DNA of 64,000 nucleotides from Tetraselmis striata (lineage: Eukaryota > Chlorophyta > Chlorodendrophyceae > Chlorodendrales > Chlorodendraceae), in contig VCJN01002744.1 in assembly GCA_006384855.1 (NCBI GenBank), positions 248,001 to 312,000 on the forward strand, read 5' to 3'. Every line of letters starts with the position of its first letter. The stretch's first letter is position 1. The notes beneath the pieces are model-generated. The model saw only the letters and a program-made list of their open reading frames with translations, ran no database searches and was not told the origin of the DNA. Position numbers and translations under genes: made by a program. This document shows positions 1 to 12,600 of this stretch, piece by piece.

Positions 1-594
1 CCCCTCCACGACCCCCTACGAGTGTTGGCTTGGATACAGCATGAACCATATCAGCGCCGCCAGCGCAATGTCCCCCAACCAGACGGCACCCGCGGGCACT
101 CGGGGCCCCCACCTTGAGAGAGAGAGACAGAGGGAGGGAGAGATTAACCCTGCCAGGAAGTGGGGCGCGCCGCTTTGCTACATGCAGTGCTTGTTGGCAG
201 CCGCCCTGGCACAGCCATCCCGGCATGCATGCAAGACAGCGCATGGGGGTGGGTCATCCTGATGAGTAGACAAATTGCTTCAGGCGTGAATACACACATC
301 CACAAAAAAACTACATTCATGATATCCCTCCTTGGATACTCTACTGTAGTGACAGCGCGAAGCGAAATGCATGCTGCGCAACACAGGGTGGGTGATGCCA
401 TGTCCCCATCGGCCCATCGTGGTGCCCACGACAGAGCATGCACCCTACCCCCGGCGCCCCGTGATTTCCTGGTGTTTACATGTGATCGGTACTTCGGTGC
501 CCTCTGTAGTACTTGGAGCTAGGAGCGAACAGTACACTTTTCCACAATAATGACAAAGACTTCAGACCTGGCCGCGTCGCGCGCACTAATGCGC
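1..594. other. Gene-free left edge
   Basis: I see no convincing coding region here. The stretch is the 3' flank of the minus-strand Lnt-like gene that stops at 595. Short reading frames on both strands show no recognisable protein pattern. Confidence 0.5.
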
Positions 595-2738
595 TCAGAG
601 CAGCGGACGCCCCTCCTCCGTGGCTGGCGGCTCCTCGTGCGGCGGCTCGCTCTGTACTGGCCAGAGCAGCCGTGCCGCCGCGCGGGGCAGGTGCCGCTCC
701 AGCAGGCGCCGCGGCATCGCCATCACCCCCCACAGCAGCACCGCCGCCCCCGCCACCGCCCACTCCAGCAGGAAGCCGCCGTGCGCGTAGGGCGTCCACA
801 CCGCGCGGCGCAGCGGGACGGAGAAGGAGAGGGCGCGGTGGTTGAGGCTGGCGGCGCGGTGCACGAAGGAGTAGAAGGGCGTCGCGACGCCGCTGAAGCC
901 GCCGGAGCTGCAGCGCACGTGCGTGAAGCCGCCCTCCACAGCGCGCAGCGCGTTGTCCGCGAAGTGGTACGCGCCGATGGGGCCCCACGTGTTGGACGGC
1001 TGCAGCAGCAGGTCGGCGCGGCGGCCGCCCGCCTGGCGCAGGTAGCCGGGGAAGTCCATGTCGAAGCAGATGGCCCCGCTGAGGCGGCCGATGCCTGGCG
1101 CGTCCACCACCGGCAGCGCCGCCCGCCCTGCCGAGCAAAGCCACGGCCTCCTGAGCAGTGTGGGAACCAACTGGGGCACGCGTACCCACACGTGGATGCC
1201 TGCTTTAAGCTGCCCGTGATGGTATATTTCCTCCCCTTTCCTCCCCCCTCTCTCTCCAACCATGCGGTCATGTGCACCCAGCTTGCCAACTTGTGGCGAT
1301 CAAACCGCCCACAGGTCCATGCGAGGATGCTCCCTGCCTCCCTCTCTCTATCTCATGATGGGCACCCACATGATAGACTCTGTCTCTCTTGCATTAACAG
1401 GGTACCCTTCCATGATACAGACATGGTATCGGCTGCCGTGAAAAACAAAATGAGGTCAATGGCGGACGGCGGGCACTCGGCCAGTAACTGTCGAAAACTC
1501 GCACACAAAAAATTCACGAAAGGTTCTATGCAAAGGCATGACCCTTGGCCACTCACGCTGTGACAAGGGCATCCATGTAGCAACGTGCTAATAACCAAGG
1601 TACTCGCACAAGGCTGGACGAGTACGGACAGGTCCATGTCAGTATATTAGTCGCTATTTTCAATAAATTGTGCGCATAAAATTTCGAGGGAGTGCCGGGA
1701 GGAGGGGGGGGGGGGGGGGGGGGGGGCACCCGGGGCGCCGTCGCCCACAAAGGGCACGGGATGCGCCTTTTGGTAGCGCCACGCGACACTGCTATCCGGC
1801 GCCAGCAGCACAAACATGTTGACGTTTGCCTGCGCCTGCAGGAAGGTGAGCCCGACGAAGGCGGAGGCATTGGCCGCCGCCTGCATGTCCGCCACGCGGG
1901 CCAGCAGCGCTGCCTCGGCGGCGCTGTCGGGCAGTCTCAGCGCCGCCTCGCTCCACAGCACCAGCCCGTCCCCGGCCGCCAGCCGCTGCGCCGTCTGCGC
2001 CAGCATCCAGGCCTCCGCGCCGGCCGCCTGCGCGGGCGCCAGGACGCAGCCGACAGCCAGCTCACGCTGCGGCGCCGTGCGCTGGATGTCGCGCTGGTAG
2101 AAGGTGTCGAGGTGGCCCCACGCGCTGCCGTAGCAGACGAGCGCCAGCAGGGCGCCGCCCGTCCACAGCATCTGCCGGGCTGAGCCGCCGCGCGCGTGCA
2201 TCTGCTGGTCCAGCAAGGTGGCCGCGAGCGACAGCGCAAAGTTGAGGCCGTGGATGCCCACTAGGGACGCCGACAGCGCCAGCGGAGCGTATTCCGTCAG
2301 CGCGTAGCCTGGGTTGGTCATGCTTGACAGCGGACTCGCGGCGACGAGGGCGTAAATGGAAGTGGTGGCGGTCGGGAAGGCGAACGTGCGGAGATGGCAG
2401 TCGGGAAACCGGGCATCGAAGGCCAGCGAGGTCAGGTAGGCGCCCGGCAGCAGCGCCGCCCACAGCGCCAGCCCCAGCACGAAGATGATGGCCAGACCGG
2501 ACGCCGACCACGAGTCGACCTTAAGCAGGCCGCCGAAGGCGACCGTCCAGCCTGCGGCATGCACGATCACCAGCGCGGCGCATGCCGCCAGGCGAGAGCC
2601 GCGCTGCTTGGGGAGCCGGCGGCAAGCCGCCAGCAGCGCCACCGGCTGGAGCAGTGCCAGCGCTGACACGGGCTCGAGGCTGTTTCCCAATGCGGTAAAG
2701 GTCACTGAGGCGCCAGCCGGGATCAGGAGCGACGCCAT
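595..2738 (-). CDS. Apolipoprotein N-acyltransferase-like protein (Lnt/CN-hydrolase fold)
   Basis: Two exons, 2738-1730 and 1127-595, give about 513 residues, the usual length of bacterial Lnt. The first ~225 residues hold about six hydrophobic segments. A CN-hydrolase (nitrilase) domain follows, and a last hydrophobic helix lies near the C terminus. The catalytic triad is visible: Glu in LVLWSEAAL, Lys in YQKAHPVPFVGD and Cys in AICFDMDFPGY. In bacteria this enzyme N-acylates the lipoprotein cysteine at the membrane; the substrate in an alga is unknown. The intron starts GTG followed directly by a 23-bp C run (G on the plus strand, 1704-1726). The exon phases agree: exon 1 leaves one base and exon 2 supplies two. 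The start is the first ATG before the hydrophobic region. Substrate and location are inference; family membership is fairly secure. Confidence 0.85.
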
Positions 2739-3210
2739 CGCATCCTCGTCGTCGGTTTTACAGCCTGTCCGAAAATCCGCTTCTCTTTATTTATGGCTCC
2801 GTATATATGTTAGTTAGATTGCCGTCACCGGCGAGCCTAGCGGCGCGCCCGCAAGGCACCGTCAAGCCCGACGCCGAACAGCGACGCAAGAGCCGCGGAA
2901 GTGACAAAGATGCCTCCTTCTTATTGCACCGGCTAGTATTGTTCTGGATGCTGTAGTCCTGGATGATCCAGGGACTCGACGTGTCCGACAGTTGCACGGA
3001 AGACGGATGGACGGCGGAGCAGCAGCACCGCCTCAGGGGTACATAGGCTGCTGGAAAACCGACGCGCCGATATCGCCGAGTACACAGTATGTGATACTGC
3101 CGAGTCCTCGCGCGGAGCAGCAATATATAGCGACTAGTCGTCGCTGAGCGCAAGCCCAAATTAAACCCGAAACCCACCAACGGAAGCTAAGTAGCGCGAG
3201 CCGCTGCCGC

Positions 3211-4035
3211 TGGTTTCGGAGCAGTTGCCGACTCCCTGTGGTCACGTTTCCCGACGACGTCCCGTTGCGCCGCGCGATGACGACCGAGGTGACTTGACTC
3301 CGAGAGGATTGGTGGTTTCGGAGCAACAGCATGGCAGCTACTCACATACGCAAGTCCCGCGCGCGGGGAAAATGGAAAAACGCGCTGCCCGCGCGCCCCG
3401 TTGGACATAATAACACTACCGTCATACCGTGTTGCGCGACCAGCAAGACTACTCGCAAGCGCTGGATGAGTATACCTGATGCAGCGCTGATTTATACTCC
3501 GCCAGCGCAATAAGCTAATTATGAAGGGACGAAGCCAGGGCGAAGAGCGCCAAAGCGCATGCGCGGCGGCAACCACGAGGCTGGCGCTCCGGGGAGCGCC
3601 GCCATCGCGCAGCCGCAAAATATTTGTCGCGACACTGCGCGGCGACCTAGCCACTGCGACACCTGCTAGCATGCCATCATTGTGGTGCGAGTACGACGCC
3701 GACTAATGACGCCGCAACTACAGTGGTGAATCATGATATCGCGGAGACTCGCCTTGTCTACGGGATGAATATTTAAATTTTGAGGCCTTCAATCCGTCAT
3801 GGCGGGGCGGCAAGAACGTCTAGTGGCCTTACTTGGATGATGGGGGGCTAGTGATGTTTGAGTGTCGTCCTCGACGAAAGTGAAGACGTGAGTTGCGACC
3901 TACAGCAAGTCGCGCACACCAATCACCAAACCCACTTAGCAAAGCGCTCCACCTATCTGGTTTCGGAGCAGGTAAATGTAGATACTCCTGTTATTTCTTC
4001 GGGCGCTGCGAGATAGGACTGCTGGTTTCGGAGCA
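3211..4035 (+). repeat. Cluster of short TGGTTTCGGAGCA repeats
   Basis: The 13-mer TGGTTTCGGAGCA occurs at 3211, 3313, 3958 and 4023. One-base variants or reverse complements lie at 12638 (+), 20682 (-) and 34738 (-). Flanks of the copies differ, so this is not a simple tandem array. Function is unknown; it could be the conserved core of an old dispersed element. Confidence 0.6.
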
Positions 4036-6230
4036 GGTGCAGGCAATGATGGAACTTCACTGGCCGGGAGTTGTTTCGCCATAGTGCCGCGTGCCAGCAC
4101 CGTGCTCCATCGGACTCAATTATGATGAATCTAGAGGAACGATGATGACACGCACGCATCTGAGTGGAGAAAGCTCATCTTGGATACTGGGCTCCATTGA
4201 TGCCGTTTCCAGCAACATTGTAGTGGTGATGAAAACCTCTGAGTCGCTGAGACAACGAAAGCTGAGAACCTTAGTGCCGCCGCCGCCGATTCAGGAACAA
4301 CCGAGTTTGCGCATTCCTGATTGATGTTTTGATGATTATTTCATGGCACGTATTCCTACGACGTCGCATCGTCGTCCCTGCCGTCGCGGCGTTTGCGTTG
4401 GATATGCGCGACACCGCAGTCCGAGCGCACAATGCCAAGCAACGGTAGTAGCGCAGGAGACACATAGAACAGGAGGCTTAAGTAGGAACGTATCCAGACG
4501 TATGTCGCAAAATCGCTAGCTAGGAATGCCTGAGAATTTTACAGAGACGGCGGTACATTCATGGGAGTCCAGCGACTTGATGGTGACTCGTTTCGGCGGA
4601 AGGTGCGGTCATTTGCCGGCCTTCGTCTCGGTGCGATGGCATGCAGCTTGAGTTCCCGGGTGCACGGCAATTATTCCGGAGTCAGTGCTAGCGCCGACGA
4701 AGCGGATCTCGGCTCTGAATGTTGTTCGCGATGCGCTGCGACTATATCACGATGAGAAGATTGCTGGTCTCGTAGCACGGGCATTGCAAGAAAAATTAGT
4801 GTAGCCGTGCCTTGCTAGACTGTACACTCGCGGCTGTCGAGCGGATGTTCTCCTATTCCTCATTAGGGGGCCGTGTTAGAGCCTTAGAGGTCCCAATTTG
4901 GGATCCCACCACGGCTCAATATGGATCCCGCCTCGGCATGATGATGCTGCGACACAGTGATGTCCCCGCCTCACTTGGGTCTGATGGCGGCGACTACACT
5001 GCGTGGCTATGATGTCGCCGCCTCGTACACTTTGCAAAACGACCAAAGCTGCCATAGGAAGCAGCGGTACACCTCGCGCCACAAAGTTCAGCGCCGCCCA
5101 AAGAGGAGCAGCTGGATTATACACTGCTTCGTTCGTCACGCAGTCCTAGATGTACACTTCGACACGAATGTCCGTGAGGACTTGGCTGTTATAGGTATCC
5201 TCGTGCCTTGCCTAGGGCTGTCACTAGGGTATGAAACCTTGACCGATCAGATGCACGATCTCGTGCCCTATCTGGGGTTGCAACAAGGGCATCGAGCCCT
5301 AGATTAAACCCTATACTACCAGGTAGGTCTTGAGCTGTCTCGGTCGTCGTTCGGCCGCGGATATGGCACACTGCCTGCGCACGGCAGCTGTGTGATTTGA
5401 GAAATCTAGCCGCCGCGCGTGGCTTCGCTTCGGTTGCCCTGCCCCACTGACCGTACTGTAGGCCATACGTATGTACCGGTAGCTCACGTACGACAGACTT
5501 CGCCGTCACATGCGAGTATTGACGGGCTGCTGGGAAACAGCTACTCGTAGTAGCGATTCGAGATTACGAGGGAGAGTGCGATTAGAAGCAGGGTCCGAGG
5601 GAGGGCGTCAAAGCAAATTGTCGTGCTGATCACTGTGATTATTTAAAATTCCAGTCTGCCATACATCATCATCGAACTTTTCCCAAGCTCCAGGTGGGGC
5701 CGTGGGGCTAGCTGACCTGTCTCGTCATCTGTTGCTTTGTGCGGTGCGATGGTGGTTCTCCGCTACACATGTGGTATCGAAAGCCCGACGTCGAGATACA
5801 GGACGCGATAATCTCATAATCTCGCTGCGGTGCTGGTGCTGAAGCGTCCATAACATGAGCAGAGGCACGGGACGATGAGCGGACGGGGTGCGGTCGTTGG
5901 TCATCGGCGACTCTAGCATCCTCTGAATCGCAGAGCCTTGGTTTGGCCACTGCTTGCCTGCCGTAGAGTAACGCGGGGAAGAGGGCGAGCGCGGCCTGTC
6001 GAGAATTAAACTCGTACTCGACGGCTCGACGACAGCAGCCAATCGGGTATGATATGATAGGACTACAGGCAGTGGGAGCACTGCTATACTCGGGTGTTGA
6101 GAGAACAAGCGTTATCGTGTTCGCTACGAGTCCGCATGCACGATGCGTCAAACTCAATATATTCGCGCAGGCCTGCAGGTGTTCGGAACTGTAGGTGACT
6201 GGACCGCTATTTAATGTAGAGGGAGAGCGA

Positions 6231-6253
6231 GGGGGGGGGGGGGGGGGGGGGGG
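6231..6253. repeat. Poly-G tract, 23 bp, intergenic
   Basis: An uninterrupted G run outside any gene I can define. Similar runs elsewhere in the window mostly fall in introns, so this could mark an unrecognised intron. Confidence 0.8.
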
Positions 6254-7185
6254 AGGGAGCAGGTAAGACATAAGGGTATTTGAAGGTATGATATTACAAC
6301 CATTGTATGTCACAATCAATAATAATTATAGAGCTCGATAAAGGACGCCGGCTGTAGAATATTTAGACTTTCCAGCCCATGTGCCTGCCTTTGTCATGCG
6401 GTTATCCATTGGCGGTGAAAGAGGCGCATTCAGAAATACTCTTCAGGAAAATCTGAAATCTACCTCAGGCCCACCAGGGTCTGCCTGGTCATGTTCATCG
6501 TCCGCACCTCTGCCACGCCCCTCAACCCTGCTTTGTCTGATCCTGCTGCGCCATCCCCGATTGTTGGGGTGGATCGGTCTTCTGGAGCGGGGCTGTCGCG
6601 TGCTGATTTCCCCAGCCTGCCAGCACATTGTGTTTTGAAGGTGTGGGCATACCGCATCTCCAGATACAGCAATGACATGACAGGTTCTAGCATGGCAAAC
6701 ATGCATGCATTACCTCTCCCTCTTCCGTATCTTGTTCGTGGTACACTTCACCGCCCTGCTCAGCAGTTCTTCCGCCCGATGGCGATGAAGTGTTGGAAAT
6801 ATTAATGCGCGCGGATGATCGGCCACCATACATTCCAGCCCTGCGCTGTGTATCGCCACGTAGAATGTAGTGTTTCTGCAGCCGCATCTCGGCCGCGGTC
6901 ATTCGCCTCTTGGGCTTGACAAACTCTCCGAAATCCTGCGCAGAGCAGCGAGCTCAGGCATCCCTCTCATGCCGACGTTCCTCACATTGACACCGGAACT
7001 CTGAGCATGGTGCTCATGTACATGGGGACTGCGTGCGCTGCCTACCCATGGCTCGTAGTCAAACTTGCCCGGGGCACAGACCCCCATGCGTTGGCACAGG
7101 CCCTGCGTTCACATGTGCTCAGGATCTCGGGCATAATGTGCAACCGAAGGGAATTGTGAGGAAGGCTGGAGGCGGGACGCAAGCT

Positions 7186-9615
7186 CTAGGCGTCATAAAC
7201 CTGGTACACAGCCTTGCTGGACATCTCCTCCTTGCGCCAGGAGACGATGGACCTCGTCCAGTTGTGCTGCATGACTTCCATGAACTTGCGGAGGTCATCG
7301 TTGAACCCCTGGGCGCTCTTGTCTCGATCCGTCGCAACCACAAATGGCGCGCTGGTCAGGCTGGACGACAGCTGCAAAGGGCCAGCATTGGCAGGGTGGG
7401 CCCCCATCAGGTCTGGCCGGGCACTACTACCCGTATTCAGAGACAAGTCAGACAATGCGTCAGAGCAGTGCAGAGAGCCAGGCAATGCGTCACCTGCGCC
7501 TCCTTTGACACAAACGCCGGTAGGCCTGCCACTACGCCCTCGTACACTGAGCGGGGGTTCTTGTCGACTGAATGAATGACAAGCCCCTACAGCAACATCA
7601 CCCCGCACGTCATGTCTAAAGGGTCGTTTTCAATAGGTGCACAAAAATACGACACCATTGCCGACAACGACCACGTGCACGGGGGGGGGGGTTCAGCGCA
7701 CGACGCCAAGGCGGTCAAACAGGTATGTTTGTAATGTTATGGACGCTGGTAGCCCGAGGTAGCCGGGGGTGTAGGGCCTGCCCCGCCCAATTCGAGCATG
7801 CTGAGTCCGAATCCGCGGTGAGGCTTGTTGATGCCTGCCCGCTTGAGGGACGAGAGGATTCCGGAGATATAAACGCGCGCCGGGCCGGTGCAGCCGCGCG
7901 ATTCACACAGAAATACGAATGTACAGTAGCGACTTTACCGGTAATAACGAGTTTCCGCGGGAAAATGTTGGCAATATTTTGTGCTGCACCACCGAATAAA
8001 ACGCCTCCGCCCTTAAGCGGTACCGGTACCGGTACCGATAGCGGGCGGACTGGCGATGCCACACTTGCTGAGACGGCATAGCACCCATCCAATGCGCACC
8101 TTCGCAGAGCAGAGCCTCCGGAACAGCTGGCTTTTCCCGACCCTGCCCTCTACGCGCACCCTGATCCCCTTCTCCCGCGCCACCTCTTTCATCTCTACGA
8201 CGTAGGACGGCGGCTGCTGCTTCTGTCCGTAAAACTCGATGGTGTAGCCCTTGAGCAGCTGTACAGGGGAACGGGGCACACACAGGGCGGTTACAAGGTA
8301 AAGCTTGGGCCAACTTGCGAATGGTCCACATTATTTGGAGTCACTTGCTGACAAGAGACTTGAACGTACATGGACAGCTCTGCCATCAATCCACCGCCAC
8401 GGCGAACAGTTGCGCAGAGTATTCAGGCGCAGAGTGCAGGCGGTCTGCACACCTCTGGGTCCGCCTTCTTAATGAACGAAAGCTGTCCCTTGTGGTCCAC
8501 CAGTCGCGCCACGTACACGAGCGCGTTCTCCCTGGGCTTCCGCACGCACTTCTCCAGCGCCATGAGCGCGCAGTCGTTCATGGGCTTTGCGAAAGAGCTG
8601 TCATCTGCCCGAGAGTGGGGGCACAAAGCTGGCGCTGAGCAGGATTGGGGCTGCGCAGGGGGGGTGCCGCTACGTTCACACTGTCTGCCCGCTCCCATGC
8701 AAAGCGCTGCCGCATGCCGGTGCGGTGTCATGCGGCGTGGCTGCTCCTTGCTTACCGATGATGACGTCAAAGTCAAAGGCTTTGTTGTTCATCAGCCGAT
8801 CCATGTTGCGGATGGGGAAGTGCACCTGCGATGCGCAGCGGCCGATGAGCCATAGCCATAGCGAGGCAGCACGACTACGACTGTCCACCAGGATGTGAGT
8901 GTTCCTCCTCCACTTGCCAGTTCACACAATGGATGCAACCTTCTGCGCACGATGAAGAGTGCTTAATGCTGGAGAGGGGGGGGGGCGGGGGGGGGCACCG
9001 TCCGCAGCGCCTTGCGCGCAAAGGGCTGGCCCATTGTGAGGCGCAGGTCCAGGTGCATGGCGGGGCACCTGGGTGTAGGATAAGGGGACGGCCTCGATGA
9101 GATGGCGGTATTGGGAGGCGTTTGCTGAGGCGCAATGTTGCCATCATGCGGGGTGCAAGCAGCGCCGGCGGCTCACCACGCGGCAGCCGGGTCCTTGCAT
9201 GCGCTTTGTGTCAATAGCTTGCCGGAGCCGAGGACGACCAGCAGATCCACGCGCTCCCTCAGCTTGCTCATGCAGTTCGCCTGCCGGGCAGCGGCATCAA
9301 TCGGTGAATCCCGTTTTCCAGCCTGTGCCGACGTCCCATGCAGGGGTAATCATCGACCAAGGCTGTGGGGCATTGCTGGGGGTGTACCGGGGCCTTGCTC
9401 GGGGACCAGCAGGTGCGGCAGATGTCATCCCGTGCGTCGTACACGATGACGGTGGCGCCCGTAAACCTGCCCAGGTAGCGCGGCAGGTTGTCGCGCCAGT
9501 CGCGGCTGCCGCCGCAGGTGGTGCCTCCCCCCAGGCTCGTGAACACGATGGTGCGCGTGCGCTTCCCGAACGGCGTGAGCTCCACAGGGAGGCGCTGCCG
9601 GCTGTCGTCGGTCAT
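7186..9615 (-). CDS. Putative GT-B glycosyltransferase (group 1-like), tentative model
   Basis: Seven exons join with consistent phase: 9615-9388, 9280-9177, 9068-8999, 8825-8756, 8604-8453, 8258-8100 and 7371-7186, about 322 residues. The clue is in exons 5-6: VYVARLVDHKGQLSFIKKAD then LLKGYTIEFYG, and later REKGIRVRVEGRVGKSQLF. This matches the RL-x-KG, 'L-x-I-x-G' and 'V-x-F-x-G-x-V' pattern at the start of the C-terminal Rossmann half of GT4-type enzymes. The usual E-x7-E nucleotide-sugar site, expected after LCSAK, was not found. Exon 6 joins directly to a C-terminal exon (APFVVATDRDKSAQGF), so an exon may be missing, lost or unrecognised in the 728-bp last intron. Intron 3 begins GTGCCCCCC. 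Sugar donor and acceptor are unknown. The start ATG at 9615 is the first methionine before the conserved frame; upstream exons are possible. Confidence 0.45.
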
Positions 9616-12600
9616 GCAGCTTGCGGAGGGTTTGTTTGGGTCGCGGCGGGCTGCTGGACGGGCGTTGGGCTGGCGCTCCGAAAAATGCCAACTCCGCACC
9701 ATGTTCATGAAGGCTGTAGTGCGGCAGAACATTGGAGAAAGAGCAGGGGGATGATCACAATGAGAATGTGGATTAATTCTCATTGGTGGGCGAGCCATGA
9801 GCGAGCCAGCTAGTACAGTCCGCTGCAGCATAGCTCGAGGATGTTGTGGGCTGCACGCAGCACCCCCCCCATGCACGCCTCCTCTTTGCCTCACAATAGG
9901 GCTTCCTCGACGTCGCATATCGTTTTATATCTGCTCCGCAACGAGCACGAGGCGAACGCGTCTTTCGACCGCGAAACCACACGACGCCCCGGTTTGGACC
10001 GCCCTCGGCCCCGACCCTGCCCGGTAAGGCACGAGCAGGGTCGCGCCAAGGTGGGCCGGCACGCCGTTCAAATACGCCGGGCAGCCAGGGTGGCGGCAGA
10101 CCCCGGCCAGGGTCCCGGCAGCGTCGGCTATGCGCGCGGGTGAGCTGCGCCGAACGTGGCGGCGAGTAATCGAACCATATCTTGCGTGCATCGAGTGGTA
10201 TGGTGTCGCTGACCGGTACGGTACTGTACTTGATGACGCCAGGGCGCCACCCCGCCCCGGCCCGGGACATCCAGTGGCACAAACCCACTGATGTGACAGC
10301 CACCTCCATTCAGCCTCGTCACGGTCCCTGCCTGGCGCACCGCTGACCGACAGGCGCGGCTGTGCGCAGCACTGCGCTGGCAGCCTGCGCGGGACTTTAC
10401 TCTTACCTCCTACAGAGAAAGAAATAATTATATGCGGTCCCTACCCGTATATCCCTGTGTCATCTGCCAAGTTATTATCGCCACCGTGTTCGCTCGCGGC
10501 GCACGTACTGCCCGCCCGTTCAGTCCTCCCACCGCTCACCTGCGCCGGCATGAGTGCCAACCGGGCCCGAAGACAGCAGCATCAGCAGGATCAGCACGGA
10601 CGCTAGCGAGCGCTTGCGTAAGGCTACCATGGGGAGGCAGTGTTGGCTCTTCAGACTGGGCAGGCGCCGCGGGGCCAGATGGTTTCCAGACCGAGTGTGC
10701 CTCTTTATTTGGCGAGTTGTGTTGACTACCCCCTCTAGCGACTACTGCTTGTCAGACGCGCGGGCTGCTGCTTGCGACTTGCGAAAGCCACCCGTGGATA
10801 GCAGCATAGCAATCCTTTTTTAGAATTCCGAGCATATTTAATCGCAGGTCTCGCAGGTTTACAACTACTGAATAAATAACGACTAATACAGCAGCCCACA
10901 GAAGTCTTTGCATGTTTTTATGGGTATGATTTGGGTTTGCTCGCCTCTAGTCGGTAAACCCACGCATAGTCTACGCCGTTGCAGCCATTATTGCGAGAAT
11001 AACCATGAAAGAGCGTGCACATGGGGTGTTAGGGCCAATGATTGCGACGTTGCGCGCGTGGGGCGCACGTCGCATGTTATGCGGCACTACCAGTGTAATA
11101 AGTGTTGCACGGGCGGGCTGTGAACGGTTTGAGCGCACGGCGCGCCGACATTTGGACATAAAGAACCGTGTTTTTCTCCCATGGTCGCCGAGATACATGT
11201 CTTGGCCATCTACCCCATGCCGCGTGGCGCATGGTTTGGAGTCTATGGTCAGCTAACGGGCTACATGTGACATTCGCAAATTGGCCGTTCGCCCTGCAAG
11301 AAGCAGTAATATTGCAATCACGTTTTAATTCATAACGTTTCGACGTTTTATCACATTGGGCTGCAAATTAGTGCGATGGAAAGCCCGTGACCTGCGCTTT
11401 CCAACGCAATAATTTTTAGCCCAATCTGGTAAAACGCCGAAATGTTATGGCATGTCAAAGCTACCCCCCCCCCCCCCTGTTCTGGTATCCCAGCCAGCGC
11501 ACTCACTGTGGATGGGGGCGCATGATGGGGGCATGAAATGTACCCTTCCACGCAAGCTCCCAGGTGCGAGGACCCCTTTGAGAGGTCTCCACGTCGCGCG
11601 GACCCCGTCGTCATTTTGGCTTTTCCCTTTGGATGATGGGTGACATGCGTGACAACATGCACGCAGATCTGTGCAGCAGTGGCGATGTTGCTGCCGAGGG
11701 GGCCAGTCCGCGCTTAGCCTAAGGTGCGGCCGGTATAAGCATGCACCTATGGAATCGAAGGCACTTTATGTGTGCTACTTTCACCCAGGGAGGCGCGGCC
11801 AACGGCGCGTATCTTGCAGCTTGGAAAATTGTGGGATGATTGGCCCCATCACGACGACGGGATTACTGGCACACTCTCATGGAAATACCATGCATTGCAT
11901 CGGTAGTGTGCATGGATTGGGCTCAATCTTGGTGGTCTTACAGCGCATGCATACGTCCACCCACCACCGGCAGCGCGCGGGCATATGCGAAGGATGGTAG
12001 CTACGCCGCCAACAAGTTGCCCCTATTCATCGCCCGTTTTTTCTGTGGTTTTAGCCATGTGCCAAGCAATGCCATTGCCGAAGAACAATTCTAAAAGTGC
12101 GATAACCGGGAGAAACGGCTGCCTCCTTGGCGTAGGAGGCTTGCATACACTGGATTACAAGGCTGCATGGCCCCGTGGCCCCGTGGCTTGGGCACCGAGG
12201 CGAGGATACGCGCGGATTTCTATGTGCAAAGACTTATGTGGAATGGTATATTACGCGACCTAACGAACTGTTTGTTTAGTCAACCAAAGGCCGAACCATA
12301 AACATCCGGCCATGTCGCGCCTTCGGCCCGTATCTACATGTACTCATCTGAGGTTGCCCTCGAAAGAAAGTGTCACTTCGGAGTCGGCACCTCCAGAGAG
12401 CCGTCGTTGTTGTAGTCAATGCTACCGGGATTGTCAGCGTTAGTGTTTCGGCGAGTATTCGTTATTCCACCCTCCGCATTGTGCGGTACCGCCAGTACCC
12501 GCAGCGCAACGGCCAAATCCCAGATACAGTACATTATTCCGGTGCCTTAAATATTGCTCGAATTCTAAATGGGATTGTTGTGAGCGCGCCCGGGGTCGCG

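Larger units (their letters stand above)
2739..7185. other. Gene-poor interval
   Basis: No firm gene. It contains four copies of a 13-bp motif (see repeat at 3211-4035) and a 23-bp G run at 6231-6253. Around 6990-6600 (minus) there is a possible coding remnant: after an acceptor-like CAG, a basic stretch DFGEFVKPKRRMTAAEMRLQ appears, but no neighbouring exon completes it. Near 5190-5290 two imperfect ~45-bp direct copies share TCGTGCC and AGGG blocks. Confidence 0.45.

Noticed and set aside
550..1563. 337-codon plus-strand open frame
   Set aside because: It is the antisense shadow of the Lnt-like exon 2; Arg/His-rich with no family pattern.
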